From assembly GCA_016783285.1 (NCBI GenBank), contig JADHWW010000011.1, positions 1-32,564 of the forward strand: 32,564 nucleotides of DNA, read 5' to 3'. Position 1 is the stretch's first letter; each line of letters begins with the position of its first letter. Of this stretch, positions 15,087-23,053 are shown piece after piece. This DNA is from Anaerolineae bacterium (GTDB lineage: Bacteria > Chloroflexota > Anaerolineae > B4-G1). The position numbers and the translations under genes were made by a program. Under the pieces are notes generated by a model. That model saw only the letters and a program-made list of their open reading frames with translations, was not told where the DNA came from and made no database searches.

Positions 15087-16451
15087 CTAACCAACCACCC
15101 GTCTGACAGCCGCCAGCGTTGGCTCCACGACCGTCGGCTGCTCCTTCACCGCTTTCATCGCGCTGGCGACGTCCTTGAGGCCGGAACCGGTGACCAGGAC
15201 GACCGCATGCTCGTCGGGGCCGACCAGTCCCCCTTCCACGATCCGGATCAACCCGGCGTAGGCGGCGGCAGCAGCAGGCTCGGCGAAGACGCCGCAACCC
15301 TGGGCCAGGGCGGGGATAGCAGCCAGGATTTCCTCGTCGTCCACGCGGATGAAGGCCCCGCCAGTCTCACGCACCGCCCGTAGCGCCTTGATGCGGTCGC
15401 GAGGCAGTCCGGCGACAATGCTGTCGGCGATGGAATGAGCCTCCACCGGCTCCATCTTCCACCCCGCCAGCCCGCGCTCCCAGGCGTCCACCAGCGGGGA
15501 AGACCCCGTCGCCTGCACGCCGATGAGCCGTGGCATTCGGTCTATCCAGCCCATCGCCGTCAAGTCCCGCAGCCCCTTGTGGATGCCACCGATGATGCAA
15601 CCGTCACCGACAGGGATCAGGATCACATCGGGTGCTTGTAGGGGCGCGGCTCGTCCGCGCCCTTCCGCGCCCTCCGTGCCTTCCGCGCCCGCCACGGTAT
15701 TGTAGAGGCGTTGTCTTCCCGCCCCTACAGACACCGTCAATTGCTCACAAATCTCATACGCCGCTGTCTTCTTTCCTTCAGACATATACGGGTTGTAGGC
15801 TGTGTTGCGATTGTACCAGCCGAAGGCCCGCGCTGCCTCCAGGCATAGGTCAAACGCCTGGTCGTAGGCGCCGTCCACCAGAAGGACAGTGGAACCGTAG
15901 GCCAGCAGTTGCGCTATCTTGGCCTGGGGAGCGGTGCGAGGGACGAAGATGATGTTCGGTTGCTGGACCGCCGCGCAGAGGCCGGAGAGGGCGGCGGCGG
16001 CGTTGCCAGTGCTGGCGGTCGTCACTATCTCGTAGCCCAACTCGCGGGTCTTAACGACGGCGATGGCGGAAGCGCGATCTTTGAATGAACCGGTGGGCTG
16101 GCGACTGTCGTCCTTGACCCAGAGGTGCTCCAGGCCCAGTTGGGCTGCCAGGCGCGGGGCGGAGTAGAGCGGCGTCCAGCCGACGGAGAACAGCGGATTA
16201 CTAGACAATAGCGGATCACCCAGCGCATGCACGACTTCAGGGTTGACAGGCAGGAGAGGGAGGTAGCGCCAGATAGAGCGAGTTGAGTCGTTGGCTAGTT
16301 TGTTCGGGTTGATGCGCTGTGCGATGAGGTCGTAATCGTAGATGACGTCGAGGATGCCGTCGTCCCCGTGGTGGGGGCAGACGTATTCGGTTTCGTCAAT
16401 TTTGTACTCCGCGCCACAGATAGCGCATTTAAGGCCGAGGATATGATCCAT
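15087..16451 (-). CDS. Threonine synthase-like PLP enzyme
   Basis: 454 residues. An N-terminal zinc-ribbon-like region (Cys9, Cys12, Cys25 and His27/28) precedes the fold-type II PLP domain. Lys124 in QPTGSFKDRAS is the PLP lysine; TTASTGNAAAAL follows, and VTGSGLKD near the end matches the phosphate loop of threonine synthases. Start ATG 16451 has only a weak ribosome site but fits the zinc-ribbon start. A 93-bp inverted-repeat element (15637-15729) is inserted in frame at about residues 241-272, adding the GAEGTEGAEGRGR peptide between otherwise conserved strands. Whether the enzyme makes threonine or acts on a related phospho- or amino-acid substrate of the catabolic operon is open; no other threonine genes are near. 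Confidence 0.88.
   Translation of the reverse strand: MDHILGLKCAICGAEYKIDETEYVCPHHGDDGILDVIYDYDLIAQRINPNKLANDSTRSIWRYLPLLPVNPEVVHALGDPLLSSNPLFSVGWTPLYSAPRLAAQLGLEHLWVKDDSRQPTGSFKDRASAIAVVKTRELGYEIVTTASTGNAAAALSGLCAAVQQPNIIFVPRTAPQAKIAQLLAYGSTVLLVDGAYDQAFDLCLEAARAFGWYNRNTAYNPYMSEGKKTAAYEICEQLTVSVGAGRQRLYNTVAGAEGTEGAEGRGRAAPLQAPDVILIPVGDGCIIGGIHKGLRDLTAMGWIDRMPRLIGVQATGSSPLVDAWERGLAGWKMEPVEAHSIADSIVAGLPRDRIKALRAVRETGGAFIRVDDEEILAAIPALAQGCGVFAEPAAAAAYAGLIRIVEGGLVGPDEHAVVLVTGSGLKDVASAMKAVKEQPTVVEPTLAAVRRVVG
15637..15729. repeat. 93-bp element with 10-bp terminal inverted repeats, in frame in a coding gene
   Basis: TGTAGGGGCG at 15637-15646 and its exact reverse complement at 15720-15729. The interior is made of imperfect direct copies of CCTTCCGCGCC-like units. 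It is 31 codons long (93 bases), so it leaves the frame of the PLP gene intact. It looks like a non-autonomous dispersed repeat (MITE- or REP-like). Confidence 0.7.
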
Positions 16452-16473
16452 CGCCGTCTTTATCTTTGTTGGG

Positions 16474-16830
16474 CTATATCCCACGCTCGCCGCGAATATA
16501 TGGGACACCCAGTGCCGCTGGCGCGCCCAGACGCTTGCGCAGAGCCTCACGAGAGCCGATCACCAACACCACAATGGTGAAAGCGTAGGGGATCATCTTG
16601 AGGAAAAAGCCCCAGTACGGATTGTAGTAAAACGGGTTGTCCCAAAATAGGAGCGTGGGTGTACAGGTAGCGCACACCATAGACGTTGATGCCCATCGTG
16701 TCGGCCGCGGCCGGGTACTCACCCACTGCCCGCAGGTGCATGCCCGGCCGGGTGCGGTTGATATAGTACCAGCTTTGCTCAATCCCTCGCCAAACACCAG
16801 GGATCCCAGGGCATCACCTCCTCCAGTAAT
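16474..16830 (-). pseudogene. Remnant of an ABC transporter permease (nucleoside/simple-sugar type)
   Basis: Two minus-strand pieces in adjacent frames. The upstream one reads FGEGLSKA, then INRTRPGMHLRAVGEYPAAA and DTMGINVYGVRYLY, the conserved cytoplasmic loop of BMP-partnered (NupQ/YufQ-like) permeases. The downstream one reads FLKMIPYAFTIVVLVIGSRE and APAALGVPY, the typical C-terminal end, stopping at 16474. The N-terminal half and about 80 residues between the pieces are absent, so this is a decayed gene. Such permeases import purine nucleosides or bases, which would fit the xanthine dehydrogenase and phosphorylase-like genes nearby. Confidence 0.75.
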
Positions 16831-16857
16831 GCTGCCTATAGTATATCACTGTTCAGA

Positions 16858-16980
16858 TCACTGGCAAACTATCCAGATACCACTTTTGCCAGCCAGCGCG
16901 GGCGCGACGTTGGGCGGGTTGGTGATGAGAGCCTCTTTGCCGCCGGCCTCCAGGAACCAGACAAATGATACTGTTCTTGT
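16858..16980 (-). pseudogene. C-terminal fragment of a second carbamate kinase
   Basis: The minus strand reads VWFLEAGGKEALITNPPN, then ALAGKSGIWIV and a TGA at 16858. This matches the end of the intact carbamate kinase next door (FLEWGGKKAIITSLDRAVDA, GRTGTHIV) position by position without being a recent copy. Nothing else of the gene is present. A degraded tandem paralogue or a deletion scar is the likely origin. Confidence 0.7.
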
Positions 16981-17001
16981 CCCAATCTGCCTGGTGTCGC
17001 C

Positions 17002-17964
17002 TTATGGTACGATATGGGTGCCGGTCCTGCCCTCGAGGGCATCAACGGCTCTATCAAGGGAAGTGATTATGGCCTTCTTCCCGCCCCATTCCAGGAACCT
17101 GACGCAGGCCTCCACCTTGGGGCCCATGCTGCCGGCCAAGAAATGGCCTTCTTCTAAGTATTTCTTAGCCTCTGGCAAGGTCATCCTGTCTACGGGTGTC
17201 TCGTTTGACTTGCCGTAGTTGAGTTTTGCCTTCTCGATATCGGTGAGGATCAGGAAAACATCGGCGTTGACGACCTCCCCGAGCCTCTCCCCGGCGAGAT
17301 CCTTGTCTATCACCGCCTCCACACCCTCGTAATGGCCATGCTCATTCAATATCACCGGTATACCCCCACCTCCGGAGGCGATGACTATGATGCCAGCGTC
17401 CACCATCCGCTTGATCGCCTCGCTTTCGACATTGGCTATGGGGTCAGGGGAGGGTACGGTTCGTCTCCAGGATCTGTCTCCACTGGGTTTGACTCTCTTT
17501 ACGATATACTCCGGATGCTTCCGTTTGAGTTCCTTGGCTTCCTCCTCGGTGAAGAAATTCCCCACGGGCTTCGAGGCCGCATCGCCGAAGAACTCCGGGT
17601 TGTCCTTGCTCACAAGCACCTGATTCACTACCTCACAGATGGGCACGCTTATCCCCATGTCCCTCAGGTAGTTCGTCAATGTCTGCTGAAGCATGTAGCC
17701 TATCTGCCCCTGAGTCATCGCCCCAACTATGTCCATGGTATGAGCGGGAACGACGGTTTTGCCCATATCCTGCTGCACCAGAAGGTTGCCTGCTTGCGGG
17801 CCATTGCCGTGGGTTATTATCAGCCTGTCCTCCCCTTTCATTCTCTTCACCATTTCGGCGATGAGTCTCGTGGTCGTCATGCAGTTCTTGAACTGTTCCC
17901 CCGGCGTCCCTTGTTCATGGGCTTGCTTGATCGCATTGCCGCCTAAAGCTATCAGTAATCTCAT
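17002..17964 (-). CDS. arcC: Carbamate kinase
   Basis: 320 residues; transfers phosphate from carbamoyl phosphate to ADP, giving ATP, CO2 and ammonia, the last step of arginine-deiminase-like and ureide fermentation. Seen: the amino acid kinase start LLIALGGNAI (residues 3-12), THGNGPQAGNLL, ASGGGGIPV (substrate loop), IDKDLAGERL, and the C-terminal GTHIVP. Length is normal for ArcC/YqeA. The ATG at 17964 has GGAGG six bases upstream. It follows the two carbamoyltransferase genes (gap 28 bases), which could supply carbamoyl phosphate by running backwards. The symbol follows the general family name; the yqeA type is equally possible. Confidence 0.95.
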   Translation of the reverse strand: MRLLIALGGNAIKQAHEQGTPGEQFKNCMTTTRLIAEMVKRMKGEDRLIITHGNGPQAGNLLVQQDMGKTVVPAHTMDIVGAMTQGQIGYMLQQTLTNYLRDMGISVPICEVVNQVLVSKDNPEFFGDAASKPVGNFFTEEEAKELKRKHPEYIVKRVKPSGDRSWRRTVPSPDPIANVESEAIKRMVDAGIIVIASGGGGIPVILNEHGHYEGVEAVIDKDLAGERLGEVVNADVFLILTDIEKAKLNYGKSNETPVDRMTLPEAKKYLEEGHFLAGSMGPKVEACVRFLEWGGKKAIITSLDRAVDALEGRTGTHIVP

Positions 17965-17992
17965 TTCAGCCTCCAAATTTCGTCAACGTTGC

Positions 17993-19030
17993 TTATAGGT
18001 TACCCATCGTCAGCGCCATCACCGCCTTCTGCACGTGCAGCCGGTTCTCGGCGATATCGTAGATGGCGGAGCGGGGGCCGGAGGCGACCTCGTCGGTCAC
18101 CTCGCTGCCCCGGTCAACTGGCATCGGGTGGGTGAAGATAGCGTTCTCTGTGTGGGCCATCCGTTCGGCGTTCGTCGTCCAGCCCTGATAGGCCATCGCC
18201 TTCTCAATCTCGGCCTGCTTCTGGAGCACGCCGTCCTTGTACGCCTCCGGGCTGACCCAGTTGCGGGAGTAGACGATGTGCGCGCCCGCGTAGCCGCTGT
18301 CCGGGTCATGCACGACCTCGAAGCCGGTCTTGTTCTCAATGCAGTTCTGTTTGGTCCACTCGGTGACCTCCGGGTCAAGATCGTATCCCTCCGGGTGGGC
18401 CATTGTGACCTGCATGCCGAAGCGGGAGGCGATGAGGAGCGCTGCCTGCACCGAGCACCAGGAGCGAGCCAGCGCACCGGAGCCCCAGGAGAGCAGGAAC
18501 TTCTTGCCGCGCAGTGCTTCATAGTTCGGGCGACCGGCCCCCTCGCCATACCACTCGGCCCAGCCCATCACGTCGGCCAGCGCCTGGCAGGGATGGAATC
18601 GGTCATCGGCCATGTTGATGATAGGCACATCAGACCACCTGGCGTACTCCAGCAACATCTCATCGCCCGCGCCGTAGTAGGGCACTTTGTCCTCAAGGAT
18701 GCGGATGCCGATGCCAGCCACGTAGCGGGCCATCACCTGAGCCGCATCTTCGACGGTCTCACCGGCCGTTTTCTGCGTCTTGAAACGGCCCGCCGAGGGG
18801 GTCATAAACTGAGCATGGCCGCCCAGTTCGGTGGCTGCTGCCTCGAAAGACAGGCGGGTGCGCACCGATGGGTTGTAGAAGAACATCAGAAAGGTCTTGT
18901 ATTTCAGGATGCTCGTCCACTGATCCGAGAATCGATCCCGCTTCATCTTGGCCGCCAGATCGAGCGCTTCCATCAACTCGTCGAGTGCCCAGTCCTGGGT
19001 GCACAAGAAGTCGTGTCCGTGAAGATCCAT
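17993..19030 (-). CDS. Knotted-type carbamoyltransferase (AOTCase/YgeW clade), copy 2
   Basis: 345 residues from ATG 19030 (AAAGGAG six bases upstream). The carbamoyl-phosphate motif SVRTRLSFE (near 56-64) and HPCQALAD are intact. ENRLHVQKAVMALTM at the end resembles N-acetyl/N-succinyl-ornithine transcarbamylases, whereas AHPEGYDLDP is shared with E. coli YgeW. The usual HCLP loop is replaced by HPMPVDRGSEV, so the second-substrate pocket probably differs from that of its neighbour. With carbamate kinase next in the operon, a catabolic role (phosphorolysis of a carbamoylated compound) is likely; the substrate is unknown. It is a clear paralogue of the gene at 19050-20096. Confidence 0.9.
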   Translation of the reverse strand: MDLHGHDFLCTQDWALDELMEALDLAAKMKRDRFSDQWTSILKYKTFLMFFYNPSVRTRLSFEAAATELGGHAQFMTPSAGRFKTQKTAGETVEDAAQVMARYVAGIGIRILEDKVPYYGAGDEMLLEYARWSDVPIINMADDRFHPCQALADVMGWAEWYGEGAGRPNYEALRGKKFLLSWGSGALARSWCSVQAALLIASRFGMQVTMAHPEGYDLDPEVTEWTKQNCIENKTGFEVVHDPDSGYAGAHIVYSRNWVSPEAYKDGVLQKQAEIEKAMAYQGWTTNAERMAHTENAIFTHPMPVDRGSEVTDEVASGPRSAIYDIAENRLHVQKAVMALTMGNL

Positions 19031-19049
19031 TGGAGACTCCTTTACCAAC

Positions 19050-20096
19050 CTACCGCATCACCAGGCTCATCACTGCCTTCTGTACATGCAACCTGTTCTC
19101 CGCCTCGTCGAAAACTACCGACTGTGGTCCGTCAATGACCTCATCCTCGACTTCCCAACTCCGGTCGGCGGGCAAGCAGTGCATGTAGACGGCGTTGGGG
19201 TCGGCCAGGGCCATGTACTCGGGTGTGGCTTTCCAGCCCTTGTAGCGGTCAAAAATCTCCTGTGCCAGTTGCGGGTTGTCCTCACCCACAGGGGGTTTGA
19301 ATAACTGGATTGGGCACCAGGCCTTGGGGTAGAGGACGTGCGCGCCCTCGGCCGCTCCCATAAAGTCATCTGTGACCTCGAAGGTAGCGCCGTTCATCTC
19401 GGCGTATTTCTCGCAGGCGGCGATGACCTCAGGGTCGAGCGTCATCTCCGGCGGGCGAGCCAACACCGTGTCGCAGCCCATCATGCTGGCGGCGATGATC
19501 GCGCTCTGGGGCACAGCGCGGGGCTTATGGACGCTGGGGGAGTAGGCCCAGGACATGATGAACTTCACGCCTTTGAAGGCGCCGAACTTCTCCTTGACCG
19601 TCAGGACGTCGGCCAAGGCCTGGAAGGGGTGGTACTTGTCGCACTCCATGTTAAGGACAGGGATGCCAGCCCAGTAGGCGAAGTTGCGGATCATCTCGTT
19701 GGCCCCGCCGTAGACCCAGTCCACCGGGTCGCCGTAGCAGCGGATGGAGATGGCGTCTCCCATGCGGGCCAGCACCCGCGCCACGTCGGAGACACGCTCG
19801 GTGGAATAGGCCACCTCTTTGCCGGGCATGGCGGGGGTGTAGATCTTGGAGGGGTCCAGGAAGTGGGCGTGCCCGCCCAACTGGGTCATCCCGGCCTCGA
19901 AGGAGTTGCGGGTGCGCAGAGACTGATTGTAGAAGATCATGAAGAGGGTCTTGGCCCGCAGGATGTGGTCGTGGAGTTCGCCCAACGCATATCGTCGTTT
20001 GAGGTCCAACGCTACGTCGAGGATGGTCTCGACTTCCTCCTTGCTCCATTCCAGCAAGGTGATGAAGTCACGGCCGCGGAAACTCTCGGTCTTCAT
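19050..20096 (-). CDS. Knotted-type carbamoyltransferase (YgeW-like), copy 1
   Basis: 348 residues. Seen: SLRTRNSFE (carbamoyl-phosphate binding), HPFQALADVL, SWAYSPSVHKPRAVPQ (very close to the WAYSPS loop of E. coli YgeW), YPKAWCP, and MHCLPADRSWEVEDEV with the intact HCLP motif. The end ENRLHVQKAVMSLVM is shared with copy 2, from which it is separated by only 19 bases. In other bacteria YgeW genes lie in purine/urate catabolic clusters with carbamate kinase and molybdenum hydroxylases, which matches this window. The ATG 20096 has GGAGG about 12 bases upstream, slightly far. Confidence 0.9.
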   Translation of the reverse strand: MKTESFRGRDFITLLEWSKEEVETILDVALDLKRRYALGELHDHILRAKTLFMIFYNQSLRTRNSFEAGMTQLGGHAHFLDPSKIYTPAMPGKEVAYSTERVSDVARVLARMGDAISIRCYGDPVDWVYGGANEMIRNFAYWAGIPVLNMECDKYHPFQALADVLTVKEKFGAFKGVKFIMSWAYSPSVHKPRAVPQSAIIAASMMGCDTVLARPPEMTLDPEVIAACEKYAEMNGATFEVTDDFMGAAEGAHVLYPKAWCPIQLFKPPVGEDNPQLAQEIFDRYKGWKATPEYMALADPNAVYMHCLPADRSWEVEDEVIDGPQSVVFDEAENRLHVQKAVMSLVMR

Positions 20097-20183
20097 TTGT
20101 GAACTGTACCTCCGTAAGAATTATGTGAATGTCTCGGGTAAGCAGTGCTGGGGCAGCGGCCAGCAGTCATTTAGGAGTCCTCT

Positions 20184-20294
20184 TTAATGGGATCGTTCAT
20201 TGCGCATCTTCTCCTGCAACTCCCACTCGTTGAGTGCTTCCAGTCCTTCCAGTCCTTCCAGTTGTCGCCGGAGTAATGCCTCGTCAATCGCCAT
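20184..20294 (-). CDS. Small leucine/glutamate-rich ORF at the head of the operon
   Basis: 36 codons: MAIDEALLRRQ, then three LEG/LEA units made by a 9-bp tandem repeat, then LNEWELQEKMRNERSH. GGGAG lies eight bases before the ATG, and a promoter-like pair (20333-20361) sits 40-60 bases upstream. The predicted product is one amphipathic helix. It may be a real small protein or a leader peptide of the carbamoyltransferase operon, 87 bases upstream of that gene. No family is recognised. Confidence 0.4.
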   Translation of the reverse strand: MAIDEALLRRQLEGLEGLEALNEWELQEKMRNERSH

Positions 20295-20332
20295 GCCTCA
20301 TCTCCCACGTGTCGCTTGATCGAACGTCACCC

Positions 20333-20361
20333 ATTTTACCACGCCTTCGGCACACGGGCAA
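20333..20361 (-). promoter_or_regulatory. Promoter for the minus-strand carbamoyltransferase operon
   Basis: On the minus strand TTGCCC (20356-20361), 17 bases, TAAAAT (20333-20338); predicted start near 20326, 32 bases before the small ORF. Its -35 box lies six bases from the -35 box of the divergent promoter, so the two units may be regulated together. Confidence 0.5.
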
Positions 20362-20367
20362 ACGCAC

Positions 20368-20397
20368 TTGACAACCTGCCCTATTCTCCGGTATCAT
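20368..20397 (+). promoter_or_regulatory. Promoter for the DUF5678-like gene and cca
   Basis: Consensus TTGACA (20368-20373), 18 bases, TATCAT (20392-20397). The predicted start near 20404 is only about three bases before the ATG at 20407, so the transcript would be leaderless or nearly so. Confidence 0.6.
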
Positions 20398-20406
20398 GCG
20401 CCTACG

Positions 20407-20617
20407 ATGAAGACGAAGATGAAACGAAGCGAACCATCGCTGGTAGACTTTGCGCCCTATACTGGCCGCTGGGTGGCGTCGGTGCGCGGGCGCGTGGCCG
20501 GGCTGGACAGCCGGCGAGGCCCGCCGGTGCACGAAGCACAGTCGATCCAAGGAAGAGCCACAGGTGCTCTTCGTGCCAGCCGTAGAGGTGTCTGATGACG
20601 ATAATTCGTCTGCCTGA
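20407..20617 (+). pseudogene. DUF5678-like small protein gene with a frame break
   Basis: From ATG 20407 the frame reads MKTKMKRSEPSLVDFAPYTG and RWVASVRGRVAG, the Y-x-G-x-WVA...V-x-G pattern of DUF5678-type small proteins. The end of the protein (KEEPQVLFVPAVEV) is found in the adjacent frame, ending at TGA 20617, 23 bases inside cca. One base change between about 20500 and 20555 would restore about 70 residues. The overlap with cca suggests coupling. The function of the family is unknown. Confidence 0.5.
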
Positions 20618-22082
20618 TTGGCCCTGGCAGGTCGTGCGCCGGTTGGCCGGGGAGCGCGGGGGGCGAATCTGGTCGGTGGGGGGCGCGGTGCGGGATGTGC
20701 TGTTGGAGCGCCCCGTACACGATTGGGATTTCGCCGTCGAGCGAGACGCTATGGGGTTGGCGCGGGCCGTCGCCGATGCGCTGGGCGGGGCCTACTTCCC
20801 GCTGGACGCGGAACGAGACACGGGCCGGGTCGTACCGAAGGCTGTGGATGACGCCCGGCTGGAACTGGACTTCGCGGCCCTGCGTGGCGTTGACCTGGAG
20901 GCCGATCTGGCCGCGCGTGACTTCACCATCAATGCGCTGGCGCTGGACGAGATGGGCACGTTGGTGGACCCTACGGGTGGCAAGGCCGACCTGGAGGCTG
21001 GGTGCGTTCGTGCGACGGGCGAGCGGGTCTTTCGGGATGACCCGGTGCGTCTGCTGCGCGCGGTGCGGCTTGAGGCCGAACTGGGCTTCGAGATCGAGCC
21101 GCAGACAGAGGCCTGGATCCTCCGTGACGCTCCGCTATTGGCCCTCCCGGCAGCCGAACGGGTGCGGGATGAGTTTGCGCGCGCGATGGCGAGCCAGGGC
21201 GCGACCATCTACTTGCAGCGCTTTGACGAATTCGGCCTGCTGCCCCGCGTGGCGCCGGAACTGGAACTGCTCAAAGGTGTCACGCAGTCGCCGCCGCACT
21301 GCCTTGATGTGTGGTCTCACACGTTGATGACGGTGGACGCGCTGGAAGGTGTCATCGCTGCCATTGCAGGACAGGCGGTCGAGCCGCTTGCCCTGGCGGG
21401 TGTTGATCCTGCTGCCTGGGGCGACCTGGCACGGGTGTTGGGTCAGTTCACTGGCGACGTGACCGTACACCTGGCGGTCGAGGTCAGTGGCGGGCGCGAT
21501 CGGGCGCTGCTGCTCAAACTGGCGGCGCTGCTGCATGACGTGGGCAAACCCGAAACCTGGTCGCAGGGCGAGGATAGTCGCGTCCACTTCTATAATCACG
21601 AAGCGGTGGGGGCCCGGATAGCGGCTGCGAGGCTGCAAAGGCTGCGTTTCAGCCGCGATGAGGTGGAGCGGGTGCGTGTGATGGTCGGGCAACATCTGCG
21701 CATGGCTCACCTGGCGCGCACCGAGCGGGTCACTCGCCGCGCCATCTACCGCTACTTCCGTGCCACAGGAGATGCCGGTGTCGAGGTGGTGCTGCTCAAC
21801 CTGGCCGACCACCTGGCGGCCTGGGGTCCGAATCTCCAGGAGCAACGCTGGGCACGGCGGCTGGAGGTCGCGGAGATACTGCTGACTCACTACTTCGAGC
21901 ACCACGGGGAGACGATCTCCCCGCCTCCACTGGTCACAGGCCACGACATGATGGCCGAACTGGGGCTATCGGAAGGGCCGGAGATCGGACGGCTGTTGGA
22001 GGCCTTACGGGAGGCTCAGGCGGCCGGCGAAGTGAGCACACGGGAAGAAGCGTTAGCACTGGCCCGACAGAACTCGAAGTAA
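20595..22082 (+). CDS. cca: CCA-adding enzyme / tRNA nucleotidyltransferase with HD domain
   Basis: 495 residues; adds or repairs the 3' CCA of tRNA. Class II nucleotidyltransferase head: GGAVRD at 29-34, HDWDFAV at 42-48 with the metal-binding Asp pair, and DFTINALALDE near 109. RNA-binding neck: DDPVRLLRAVRLEAELGF. A C-terminal HD phosphohydrolase domain follows (CLDVWSHTL, LLHDVGKPETW near 313, HLRMAHLAR), as in the longer bacterial forms. The ATG at 20595 follows GAGGTG. Consistent with need, the tRNA-Phe gene in this window does not encode CCA. Confidence 0.95.
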   Translation: MTIIRLPDWPWQVVRRLAGERGGRIWSVGGAVRDVLLERPVHDWDFAVERDAMGLARAVADALGGAYFPLDAERDTGRVVPKAVDDARLELDFAALRGVDLEADLAARDFTINALALDEMGTLVDPTGGKADLEAGCVRATGERVFRDDPVRLLRAVRLEAELGFEIEPQTEAWILRDAPLLALPAAERVRDEFARAMASQGATIYLQRFDEFGLLPRVAPELELLKGVTQSPPHCLDVWSHTLMTVDALEGVIAAIAGQAVEPLALAGVDPAAWGDLARVLGQFTGDVTVHLAVEVSGGRDRALLLKLAALLHDVGKPETWSQGEDSRVHFYNHEAVGARIAAARLQRLRFSRDEVERVRVMVGQHLRMAHLARTERVTRRAIYRYFRATGDAGVEVVLLNLADHLAAWGPNLQEQRWARRLEVAEILLTHYFEHHGETISPPPLVTGHDMMAELGLSEGPEIGRLLEALREAQAAGEVSTREEALALARQNSK

Positions 22083-22178
22083 TAAACAATGAACTAACGA
22101 ACGTTTTACGTGAGGGAATACAGAGGCGTGGCAGCGACCGCCGCAGAGTCTATATTGCCCTGAGACCATGTGTGATAC

Positions 22179-22226
22179 ATGGAAGCATTAATCAGGAGCA
22201 ACTACAACAACTACAAGGAGGAATAA
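22179..22226 (+). other. Mini-ORF mimicking the NagB N-terminus
   Basis: 15 codons, MEALIRSNYNNYKEE, stop at 22224-22226, two bases before the nagB ATG. The nagB product starts MDVLTRSNYKE, so the mini-ORF looks like a duplicated gene start; the 12-base string CAGGAGCAACTA occurs at 22193 and again at 22243. Its last codons contain the AAGGAGG site of nagB, so translating it would affect nagB initiation. Confidence 0.45.
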
Positions 22227-22228
22227 GC

Positions 22229-23044
22229 ATGGATGTGCTAACCAGGAGCAACTATAAGGAAATGAGCATCTGTGCGGTGAGGATCATCGCCGCGCTGGTG
22301 CGCGAGAAACCGAATGCTGTTTTGGGCCTGGCGACAGGCTCAACCCCTATCGGGACGTACAGAGAACTCGTGCGCATGCATCGTGAGGAGGGGTTGGATT
22401 TCTCAGGCGTTACGACCTTCAACCTGGACGAATACCTGGGGATTGGCAAAGACCTTTCCAAGCCGTATGCGGAGGATCAGAGTTATGCGCGTTTCATGTG
22501 GGAGGAACTGTTTCGGGGGATTGAGATTCCTCTTGAGCAGACCCACGTACCTGATGGGCTGACTGAGGATTCGGAAGCACTCTGCGCTTGGTATGAAGAC
22601 GCGATCCAGCAGGCCGGCGGGATTGACTTGCAGCTCCTGGGTATTGGCAGAGACGGTCATTGGGGATTTAACGAGCCAGGCACATCGCTGGCCTCTCGGA
22701 CGCAAGTCGTGGCCCTGACGAAACAGACGCTGGCCGATAACTGGGAGTTGTTCTACTGCAAGGCGGGTTGCAAGCGGGAGGATATGCCGCACTTCGCGAT
22801 CACGATGGGCATCGGGACCATTCTGGAAGCGCGTCACGTGCTCATGCTCGCCTCGGGCAGCAGGAAGGCGGATATCGTGGCGCGGGCCTTGGAGGGGCCG
22901 GTAACGTCGCAGGTGACCGCTTCCGCTATCCAGTTGCATCCTGGGACCGCGACCGTGATCCTCGACGAGGCGGCCGCGACAAAACTAGCCCGCCTCGATT
23001 ATTATCGACACGTCGAGCGCCTGAAGTCGCAGTATCACACATAG
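22229..23044 (+). CDS. nagB: Glucosamine-6-phosphate deaminase
   Basis: 271 residues; converts glucosamine-6-phosphate to fructose-6-phosphate and ammonia. Seen: LATGSTPIGTY (phosphate loop), NLDEYLG with the catalytic Asp (about 66), and GIGRDGHWGFNEPGTS with the active-site His (about 144; most relatives have GHIAFNEPGS), LASRTQVV and HFAITMGIGTI. Length equals that of E. coli NagB. The start is set by AAGGAGG eight bases before ATG 22229. The next intact gene is a sugar phosphomutase, so amino-sugar use is a reasonable theme. No terminator is seen between them. Confidence 0.93.
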   Translation: MDVLTRSNYKEMSICAVRIIAALVREKPNAVLGLATGSTPIGTYRELVRMHREEGLDFSGVTTFNLDEYLGIGKDLSKPYAEDQSYARFMWEELFRGIEIPLEQTHVPDGLTEDSEALCAWYEDAIQQAGGIDLQLLGIGRDGHWGFNEPGTSLASRTQVVALTKQTLADNWELFYCKAGCKREDMPHFAITMGIGTILEARHVLMLASGSRKADIVARALEGPVTSQVTASAIQLHPGTATVILDEAAATKLARLDYYRHVERLKSQYHT

Positions 23045-23053
23045 AGTCTAGAG

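Noticed and set aside
22082..22178. Promoter for nagB
   Set aside because: Only weak pairs such as TGGCAG-N16-TATATT were seen, not enough to call.
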